This document shows, one piece after another, positions 25,701 to 64,000 of a DNA stretch of 64,000 nucleotides. The DNA is taken from assembly GCA_021292105.1 (NCBI GenBank), contig CM037867.1, forward strand, positions 15,018,928 through 15,082,927. Direction: 5' to 3'. Position numbers and translations under genes: made by a program. Under the pieces are notes generated by a model. That model had not been told where the DNA came from. It saw nothing but the letters and a program-made list of their open reading frames with translations, and made no database searches. Position 1 is the first letter of the stretch. Every line of letters begins with the position of its first letter. This DNA comes from Anadara kagoshimensis. Lineage: Eukaryota; Mollusca; Bivalvia; Arcoida; Arcidae.

Positions 25701-26988
25701 TCTATTACGCATTTTCATCTAGAATGAGTTTTGTTTTGGAAGCGCCAGATAAATTGAGTTATCTCCCCTCTGTGAGTATTATAATTGTTTTTTCGAGGCA
25801 AGCACAATTTGCTGTTTTTCTTTTACGTTGAAAGTCAGAAAAGCATTTAAAACCCAAAACTTGATTTAATATCTTTACAAAAGCATAATAAGTATATTTA
25901 TCACAGTCTTTTTGAGTATTCTGTACTGGGGAAAGAATAGTTTAATTTGAATCCTAGTTCATTTTTTTTAGTTTCTGGAAATAGAATGTAAACAAAATTG
26001 TTTCCCTTTCTGTTGTGTACATATAAGTTATCTCCCTTTAACAATTTTTCAAAATGTCCATTTCAGAACAATTTTTTCTTTTACTTTTTGTAATTTTTTC
26101 CTTCAATTTTATGCAAAACTGATATGTTCCAATTTCAATTGATATTCCTTGTACTTTTCATCACTTCTCCCCATGATATGCCATTTTTAATTTTTTATTA
26201 AAAAAAAGAAGCTTCGATTCCATTAATATTCAAGACCATGAAAACCTTGTACTTCTCTCCTATGATATGCCAATTTTTTTTTCAACTCAAATAATGAGAA
26301 TTCATAATAAATTTACATCATGGGCTGAATAAACGAGGGACCACAACTAAAATATATATATGTTGTATATATATATAGTTATATATATATATTTACTTAT
26401 ATTTATATAATATAATGCACACGACTTGTAATGCCTGCCATCAATATAAAACATAGTTATGTACCCTGCAGAAAAAGTGGGCAAAATTCGATATGTAATC
26501 GGAATGTTATTATCACTCATGGGTTTTTCTTTGAAAAATGATACAATAAATTAAAAAAATCATACATCTTTTCCTACCATAACTGCACTATTTATGTAAT
26601 TACACAATTAATACTGAAAATTATAAACCATTATAATAATTAATAATAAAGAAAAAAGGATTTTTTTTTAATCTATTAAATAAATTCAAAATTTCCCAAT
26701 ATTTATTTCTCTTCATTAATAAAATATCTTTATAATAATTATGGGACAAATAAAATTTGGCATTTTTTTCATCAGACCATGACAAAACAACAGCACAATA
26801 ATATTAGATGTTAGACCCGTTAACTAACCTTATCGTTTTGTGACCTGGAGACCGACTGATGACGATCTATTGTTATGAAGTCTCATTTGCAAGTTTGAAA
26901 ATGTATACCCGTAGAAATGTAGATCATTGAATGAGACCTATACCTGTGTCTTTATAACAAATAAATCTAGAACAACTGGATAGAGTGT

Positions 26989-27365
26989 CAACTATGGAAC
27001 ATATTTGAAAACAGTTTCAACTGGAGTGTCAACAATGGAACATATTTGAAGACAGCTTCATCTGCAGTGTCCATGAGAAAAAACATTTGAAAACAGCTTC
27101 AACTGCAGTCAGTGTCATTTGAAAACAACTTCAACTGGAGTGTCAACAAAGGAACACATTTGAATACAGCTTCAACGGGAGTGCCCACAATGTAACATAT
27201 TTAAAACAGGTTCAACCCCAGTGTCAACAATGGAACACATGAAAATAGCTTCAACTACCATGTCAATGATGGAACACATTTGAAAACATCTTCAACTGGA
27301 ATGTCCACAATAGAACACATTTGAATACAGCCTCAACTGCAGTGTCAATAATGGAACACATCAAC
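26989..27365. repeat. About 41-bp minisatellite, degenerate
   Basis: About nine to ten units of CAACAATGGAACACATTTGA followed by AAACAGCTTCAACTGCAGTGT. Several units carry short deletions, so spacing varies from about 28 to 45 bp. Confidence 0.85.
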
Positions 27366-27970
27366 TTAGAAGCACCAACAGACTTATTAGTAAATCAGAC
27401 GGCTAACTGCAGTTTTTACCAAACTATATTCTGTTTAGTCTTTAATTGGCCACTATGAAATAAATTTTACCATGATTATGATGAATGTGATGGACCATGT
27501 ACAATATTTTCTCTGTGGTTCAACTTTAATCACATGCGGATGCTTTTGAATCCAATAGCTTAAATGCTTAATGATAAGTATTTGGTAGTATTTTCTTTGG
27601 TTAAATAACAAATCTTTGGTCATTGATATAAGGATGGCGCTTTCAAATCCAGTACCTGTACGAAGGTCAGTAGTGGCTTTGACAAGTTTGTCTTACCATT
27701 TAATCAAGCATTTTGACTGGTCACAACTTAAAACTGTATACCTCTGAAATGGGATCTATCAGCAAAACCATGTAACCCTATACATTTGTGTGGAACTTTT
27801 AATCTCCATCGGATATGAAATCGCATATGACGTTATAAGATTCCCTAACTTGTAATTGAAAACATTTCACCCAAACATTAAATTATTGACCATATATAGT
27901 GCACTTGTAAACCCCCACAGACATTCCATGGTTATTATGGCCATACTCACATTTAAATTTATATCATCCT

Positions 27971-27984
27971 GTTGCTATGGTAAC
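27971..27984. promoter_or_regulatory. RFX X-box-like palindrome
   Basis: GTTGCTATGGTAAC fits the known RFX site GTTNCYATRGNAAC at every fixed position. Function is inferred only. Confidence 0.5.
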
Positions 27985-29220
27985 ACTTTGTACTGTAGAT
28001 GTAAAAGTCCAGACATACAATTGTCCCAATGCCTATATACTGAAATTTATTTTCATTTTATTTTGTGGATTTATTTTAAGTTTTTATATTATTATATTTA
28101 TTTTTTCAAATATAATGTACAGTATATTATCCGTATTTGATGAAAGTTTTTTTGCAAGTTAATTTTGACGGAGAGATATTTTTTAAATTTTTATTTTATA
28201 ATGCTGTTGGTTTGTCATGGTCTAACTCAATGCGAGACAATCTGTTAAACATAAATATTACACATAAATCTCAATTAAATTTGGTAATTTTATAATTTGG
28301 TCATTTTTAGCCTTGATCCATTCCCAAATCATAAACTAGATAATTTTTTATTTTCATAAATGTTATATTTATAGAAGACGAACAAAAAATTATATATTTA
28401 ACCAAAATATATAAATTTGTATAATATATTAGAAAAACAAATAACTTTTTCCAAAAAGTTCTAATAAATTATTAAGTATCCAACGCTTTTGTTAAAATTC
28501 TTTCTCTCTTATAAACAACCTTAATTTGTGAATGTTAAAAAGAGTTTTTTCTTTTTTTTAAATTTCCAATATAAAAAAAAAATCATTAAGAAAATTATAA
28601 TATAAATCTCACAATTTGTTATATCTATAACCACTGTATATACTGACTTAATTCATTGTAACCATAGGAATCTCTGGAATTCCGATCGTGGAATCATTTC
28701 AAAAGTTTTATTTTTTCACGTAAAGCTAATTATAATAATAATTATATAAAGCTATAAAATCAAGAAAAAATATCTATTTCAATAATTATGATATTTTTTT
28801 TTATTTTCATAAAATTTCAACACAAAAATAAGATTATTTACATTATACAGTGATATCATCTATCCATCACTGTATTATTTCATTTTTTCTCTTTTTAATT
28901 AAAATAGAGTCTCTCTCTTCACAAATTTGGCAGGTGCTTTCTGCCGTTTATTTAATAATAATATATAATTATTTTCATACAACATACATAATTACATTAA
29001 TCACATGACTAGTATCTGATCAACCAACTAATTAAATTCAAGATTTGGCAGTAACGATAAAAAATTAAATGTTTTTATGTATATACTACGGTAATAATAA
29101 TAAGTAATAATAAGTAAATAATAATAAAACTTTTGAAATGATTCTTTAATAAATGTCTATACAAATTGTCTATGAGACATATATATAAATCAAGTAAAAC
29201 ACTGATCATAGTTGTCTGAC

Positions 29221-58249
<29,029 letters not shown>

Positions 58250-58739
58250 CTGTAAAATAAATGTAAAAATTTCATTAAAACCAATATAAATCTTTATACA
58301 TAATAATAAACCTATGAAGACGGACCATTATTAGAAAATGTCAAAGTTTGTATCAAACTGAAACAAATATGATGTACCCAGGTCATAAAGGACAGCCAAT
58401 TCTATATATAACGTTTCCGAGCATATATCAGGAACTACCATAATTTGAATGGCACATTAAAGCTTTCATGATAATATGGATTGATAATTTAGCCACCCGT
58501 TTATTGTTTTTGGCTTAATTTTGAAGTGCTAAAGTCTATTTCCTTTTTGTTTTTTATAAGTCATTTTAAAGAGTACCGGTAGTTGTAAAAAGTGATTTTA
58601 TTTATTACGTAATTCTGAAATAACACATAAATTTATACCTTAAATGCTGAAATTTCTGATGTCATATATGTACAACAGAATTATCATAAAATAAAATTAG
58701 TCCTAGATATCATAAAATGGTTATGAGTCACATCATTGT

Positions 58740-59060
58740 GAATTCATTTTATTTGCCACATTTCCAAGCATTTATTTGCCGCTTTGATAAGCGTTTATCT
58801 GTCATGTGATTGCATTTGCCGTATTATTGTGCAGCAAATATTTGCCACAAGGTTGTGAAGTGATTATTTCTGTCACACCTTTGTGCAGTTATTTTCTGCT
58901 ACATCATTTTGCAGCAATTATCTGCCACATTGTTAAGCGATCATTTGCCACAAGGTTGTGAAGTGATTATTTCTGCTACACCTCTGTGTAGCTATTTTCT
59001 ACCACATCATTTTACAGTAATTGTCTGCCACATGGTTGTACAGAAATTATCAACCATATT
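58740..59060. repeat. About 30-bp degenerate repeat with a 103-bp higher order
   Basis: TTTGCCACAAGGTTGTGAAG followed by TGATTATTTCTG occurs at 58841 and 58944. Shorter variants (CTGCCACATNGTT, TTTGCAGCAATTAT) fill the remainder. Confidence 0.8.
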
Positions 59061-60464
59061 GTCAAACCACCATAATCATTACAACATGGCTAATGCAATG
59101 ATAATGAAAAGCAAAAATTAACAAAACCAGCATGATGGTATTGATTGAAAACAGCCAAGATGAAAAACTTGACACATTTACTAATTAATGTCGACACTGC
59201 CATTCCAAAAACAGTACAACATAAAATAAGGATGAAATAATGTACCGAGAGATAATTTGATTATAGGATGATAAAATAAGAATTATCTCCCTTTAATCCC
59301 CTTACATTAGCGATTTCTGGTAATGTCAGAAGTTATTAGGATGAGTTAAGCAGTTAACAATGATATTACGGTGTAATTTCCTATATCTACTGGTTCTCCT
59401 TGCGTAACTCCCTCCTTTTATTATCTCATCTACATAACACCCGCCTCCTATTACCTCACCTACACTACAACAATTATGTACCTACATTAGAGCAATTATG
59501 AAGAGAATACGGACTATAAAAGTGCCTGACCTTCGACTCCCAGGATGACTTAATTGAATAAATACGATTTAGATAATAGTGCATGATGGGATATAGTGTT
59601 ATGTATATAGAGGTTCCATTTACATACTCCATTAATTCCTGTTCGGTTACATAACACGTTAAATGAAAATATGGACTATAATAATGGAAATATGGACTCC
59701 AATAATTGAAATATTGTCGTCATTATACAATTCCAATATGGCCGTCAATACATAATTCCTAAATAATGCTGTCATCATTATTATCCATTAAAGATCTGTC
59801 GTTAATTTAAAAGAGAATTCAATTGTTCTCACGTCATAAGATAAATCAATTACACAGATTCCTTATGTTGGAATGAATTAAGTTAATGCATTTGTCAATA
59901 AATAAATAATTCAATTTGACAATTTTTCAAATATATTATTTTTTTCTATTTTTAAGTATTCATTATTAGAATTTGAGTTTATTCAATTACATTGAAATCT
60001 GAGCAAATTGTTCTTCCAATTCATATTTGTTTACCCTTTTTTGAGACTAAGAGCAAGTTTGGGTAAATTTTGATAGTAAGTATCACAAAATCAACAGTAT
60101 TTTAGGATTTGACCAGGAGGCTGAGAAACTGTTTTTAAACAAATGTACAACACTAGATGCCAGTCTTGCACTTTTGAACAGTATTACAACATTGCCCTCC
60201 ACTTAAACTGAATTGGAGGAATTTGATATTTCATTAAACATCAACTAGAAAATGTGATTTAAACTTCAATTTCTGGAAATTACCAGATTTTTATTTATAA
60301 TCATAAGTTTAAACTGGCAATTGTACAGTCGTAATTTTAGCATCAAAATCGTACAACTTACGCCAAAATCATAGGGGTAGGAAAGTATTCTAAATACATG
60401 TATATAACTAGGACCATATAGTGGCATTCCTAGTCAAGCATCAAGAGTGCAGTAGAGTAAGTTT

Positions 60465-60905
60465 TACCCTTCAGTCAACATTCTTTCACTTATTTTAAGG
60501 TAGTCATTTCTGCGATGGTGGAGTGATGTGCAGTAAGAGTTTATAAGCCCCAGTCAACATTCTTCTTTAACTTATATCAAGGCATTCAGTTCCCAGACTG
60601 TGGGGTGAGGTAATGGAGTTTTTAAGCCTATATGTCAATATTCTTTCACTTTTATTAAGGCATTCAGTTCTGCGATGGTGGAGTGGTGTGCAGTAAAAAT
60701 TTACACTCCAGTCAACATTCTTTTACTATATCAAGGCATTCAGTTCTGAGACTGTGGGGTGGTGTAATGTAGTTTTTAAGCCTATATGTCAATATTCTTT
60801 CACTTATATCAAGGTAGTGAGTTCTTGGATGGTGGAGCGAAGTGGAGTATAAATTAATGGAGTTTTCTGTCTCAGTCAACATTCTTTTACTTTTATCCAG
60901 CCATT
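60465..60905. repeat. About 87-bp tandem repeat, five units
   Basis: CAGTCAACATTCTTTCACTT / ATGTCAATATTCTTTCACTT, AAGGCATTCAGTTCTGCGAT and GGTGGAGTGGTGTGCAGTAA recur in order about five times. Confidence 0.85.
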
Positions 60906-63366
60906 GCTGTGTCAGATTAGGGATGGACAAACATCAAGATGTTAGCAGTTACAAATGAAGCTATAGAAATCCCAACCTTTACTTTGCTTTGTAAAAGCCA
61001 TAACAAATAACTCTATTGTGAATTGACAAAAACAGATCACATTACATTGGGTATTTTTTTAATAGGACAGTAAATGATTTTTATTGTTGTCTTGTAACAT
61101 ATTGTGCCATTTGCACACATGTATTCGAAATTGACAATTTTATTTCTTCTATTATGACAATCTTGCAAATATAATAGGGCCGCAAACATGCATATTCGGA
61201 CGAAAGAATCTTCCTTATAGAAAACGGGGAATGTCGTGTGTGTACTGCATACAAAACTCTATATTGCTTTTATTGATAAAAAATAGATTTTTCACTTTTT
61301 CTTATTGTGAAGTTCTGAATTATTCAAATGGTTGTGCGATTATACATGTAAGGTATTAAAATAACATCTGATTTTGATTTACACAAAGCAAGCCAGATGT
61401 TACGTAAATCTGTCGCTGTCGTCGCTGTACAATAACCCTCAATAGCCGCAAACAATTCAATACACTCATATAATCAATACACAAGTCATTTTTTAATATA
61501 GCAACTTACTAGAAGTCTTATAAGTTTTATACATCCAGCAAAAAACTAGAATTGTCCAAAAATGGATGAATACCCTAATAGCCCGATAAATAGAAGAGAT
61601 GGATGAACAGAACTAATAAAAATATTCTACAAATTAAACTTTCAAACTCGTACTATAAGGAAAAGATACCATGAAAAAATCTCTGAAAAATACACATTAC
61701 CAGTAGTTTTCAAAATATATATGGTTTGGAAATTTTAGATCAGTCAAATTTCGGATAACAATTTAAGACATTCGCTTTTATATTTTCCTATTGTCTGATG
61801 ATGGTAAATGAAAATGCAAGTTATAATTATATACAAACAAAATATTTGTGAAAATTTCTTTTTGCAATTGCATCTTGCAAATTATCAGTGATGTGAAATA
61901 AAATGAATTTTAATTTTTCTGTTTTACAGTAAATACGAGAAAAGACAATCATATGTACTATAGACTCAATTTAACTAGTTTTTATTACAAGTATTTAAAA
62001 GAACAAAAAAATAAGTTTTCAGCCAAAAGGATTAAATGTTCATAAAATATTAATGTAAAATAACTTCAGTATTTCAACAAATTGTCACAGAATTGTCCGA
62101 GAACTAGAAAAATTTAATCAACAACTGCAACTGATATATTAATTAAGTTTGCTAAATAAGATTAACACTTTTCTCTCGACAGCACACCGTACATGCACTG
62201 CGCTGCAATATACAATATATTTCTCCGTTCCTTCAGGCATATTAAATATTCCTATTAAGTTTTGGACGGATTATTCGTTTACTTAATTGGAAGATTTTTT
62301 TCAAGAATCCTCATTTTCGGGGAAAAAACATCTTTTTATTTTCTCTCTCTTTGGATTTGGCACACTTAAATTGGCAAGCTGGATGTAAACACATTCTGTA
62401 TCAATTACTTGTATATATCTTGCAGCGGTGGTCTTCGAGACGCTTTTATAAGAGAAAGGATCGGAATTATGAAGATTGACAATTTCTTTTGGAGTCTCTC
62501 TCTTCCATAAAAATATTGCCATTATTACATTCCTTCATTATCGTCACTATAAAGGCATTCGAAATCATATTAGACCCTACAATAACAGTCTCGATAAAAC
62601 AGCTCCGAGCTAGTCCAGATAAGACTTATTATTTATATCGCTACAGGAGACCCATCTAGTGGATTTTTTCTTTCGACTAATCAATGCAATTAATTTTTTT
62701 ATTTCATCCAATCAATGCCACTCATTTATTTTATTCTCTCCTATAATTTGTACACATCCTGCGAGCATCTTATCTGAACAAACTCGACGTTTTGAAAAAT
62801 TGTACACAAACTTGTAAATCCTTTATATTTCCATTATAAGGAAAAGAGAGGAAAAAATGCACAAACTATGTTCTTTATTTTTTTCCTGTTTTCAAAGAAA
62901 GCAAAAATCTTTATTATTTTTTTTTTCAAAAAAGCACAAATTTAAGGTCTTGTAAGACATTTTTTCTATTTAAAGATGATCTTTTAAGGCAACTTATAAA
63001 ATGTTTTGCAAATTGTAACCGACAGTGTGATCCCTGTCAGTACGTATTCCTGTTTTTCAAAAAAAGAAAGAAAAGAAAAAATTCTTATAAGGACATATTT
63101 TCGTATTTAAAACCTGCTACATTAAGTAACAGATGATAACATTCTCATAATTTTTCCCTGACTTTTTGGACACTTTAACATTTTAGATATTAAAGTTAGT
63201 GCCTGCTTGCGGTCTTGGTAGCAGTTTTTATAAAAAACTTTTTAATTGTGTGAGAAAAAACAAACATGTTGTAGTGTGAATGACTTTTATTCTTGGTTTA
63301 TAATAGACCACAAAATTACTTTTTAGGTTATCAAAGACCACTGTCTTTTTTCCAGTTTTTAAAGTA

Positions 63367-63436
63367 CAGTAAAACCTTATTTTAATGCCGCTCTGCAGCG
63401 AAATCATCAAGTGACATTAAAATGTGGTTTTACTGA
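63367..63436. mobile_element. Short MITE with CAGTAAAACC ends (family B type)
   Basis: CAGTAAAACCTTATTTTAAT and the inverted right end ATTAAAATGTGGTTTTACTG form a 70-bp near-palindrome. The ends match family B, so it is probably a deletion derivative. Confidence 0.7.
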
Positions 63437-63568
63437 TCTCTGGAATAAGGACTTCCACTTGTACCCACCACAAAAATTGTAAGTTTGACTGAAAAAATGA
63501 ACAAATAAAGCCATTTTAAACTTTTTTGAAGGAATAATTTTTCAAAAGTAATTTTTTCTAGAATTTTA

Positions 63569-63609
63569 TGTGTGTGTGTGTGTGTGTGTGTGTGGGAGGG
63601 GGGGGGGGG
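63569..63609 (+). repeat. (TG)n microsatellite followed by a G run
   Basis: About 13 TG dinucleotides, then GGAGGGGGGGGGGGG. Confidence 0.9.
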
Positions 63610-64000
63610 TTTGTTGTTACAAAAGGAAGTCATCCCTGTTTTGTATTGTAATACAATGGGGAAATTGGATGTTTAAATGTCATTTCGACACAGAACCAAT
63701 AAATAGATTTTTATTTAGTGACCGAATTCACAATTCTAATGTTCCTATACTGTCTTCGTCAGACACGATTGGATGCTTTTCTGCGTGATTTTTCACAACT
63801 AGGTCATTTCAAAGGTTTCCGCTTGTCAATTAGTGATTTCTTTTTTATCCTAGAAAAGTCACGAATAATTCATCAAAAGCAATATTGACTACTGTTTTTA
63901 TATCAAGACTTCAAATTTTACCATTTTAGTAAGTATAAAGATCAACCATAAACATTATTTCTAGAACACGCATTTTGTTATTATGAATTTGAAACGTTTC

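Larger units (their letters stand above)
22753..29220. other. AT-rich region downstream of PCBP, possible 3' UTR in part
   Basis: No gene was recognised on either strand. The part next to 29220 must hold the PCBP 3' UTR on the minus strand. The nearest AATAAA on that strand is at 28947-28952, about 270 bases after the stop, but the real end could be much further left. Other content is AAT triplet tracts (23610-23660, 23930-23955), TA-rich runs (25541-25556, 26340-26392) and the minisatellite at 26989-27365. Confidence 0.5.
58250..64000 (-). other. Probable PCBP 5' intron
   Basis: The most 5' exon seen begins mid-KH1, so transcription must enter from the right. No segment encoding the expected LTIRLLMHGK-type stretch followed by a donor was found. 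Content is tandem repeats (58740, 60465), a MITE end (63367), a TG/G tract (63569-63609) and otherwise AT-rich DNA. Confidence 0.5.

Noticed and set aside
61508..61553. Candidate first KH1 exon reading KLIRLL before GTAAGT on the minus strand
   Set aside because: The expected MHGK-type residues before EVGSIIGK are missing and no start codon in frame with good context was found. Probably chance.
62301..62522. Minus-strand 73-residue open frame
   Set aside because: No recognised domain and no link in phase to the PCBP exons. Its composition fits chance in AT-rich DNA.

Overview
The window is animal nuclear DNA, most likely from a mollusc and perhaps a bivalve. It is AT-rich, has long introns, and carries many tRNA-headed SINEs, short inverted-repeat DNA elements, minisatellites and decayed non-LTR retrotransposons. 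The species assignment is inferred from repeat style only. No bacterial operon, CRISPR array or viral gene was seen. Exon borders were set by eye from GT/AG sites, reading phase and protein families; no alignment was run.

Three genes are supported. (1) A 7SL (SRP) RNA gene lies on the minus strand at about 4303-4600 and ends in a long T run. (2) SEC61G, the gamma subunit of the Sec61 translocon, lies on the plus strand. It has a probable non-coding first exon ending at 8245 and coding exons 10331-10424, 11535-11637 and 12959-12968, giving a complete 68-residue protein. (3) A poly(rC)-binding protein (PCBP / hnRNP E type) gene with three KH domains fills the minus strand from the window's right side down to 29221. 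Ten coding exons are visible (383 residues). The start codon and roughly the first 20 residues appear to lie beyond position 64000.

Layout: 1-8000 is a repeat-dense intergenic block holding the SRP RNA gene, SINEs, MITEs and LINE debris. 8150-13252 is SEC61G, whose introns carry SINEs and nested DNA elements. 13250-29220 is intergenic or PCBP 3'-UTR sequence with dispersed repeats, a 33-base G run and several inverted-repeat elements. 29221-58249 is the visible PCBP gene, with several minisatellites in its introns. 58250-64000 is probably PCBP intron 1.

Functionally, the 7SL RNA and SEC61G both belong to co-translational targeting to the endoplasmic reticulum; their closeness may be chance. 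PCBP is an unrelated RNA-binding regulator. The most interesting non-genic signals are several full RFX-type X-box palindromes in and beside PCBP introns, a 38-bp minisatellite that puts repeated C-rich motifs into the PCBP pre-mRNA, and several nested transposons with readable target-site duplications.
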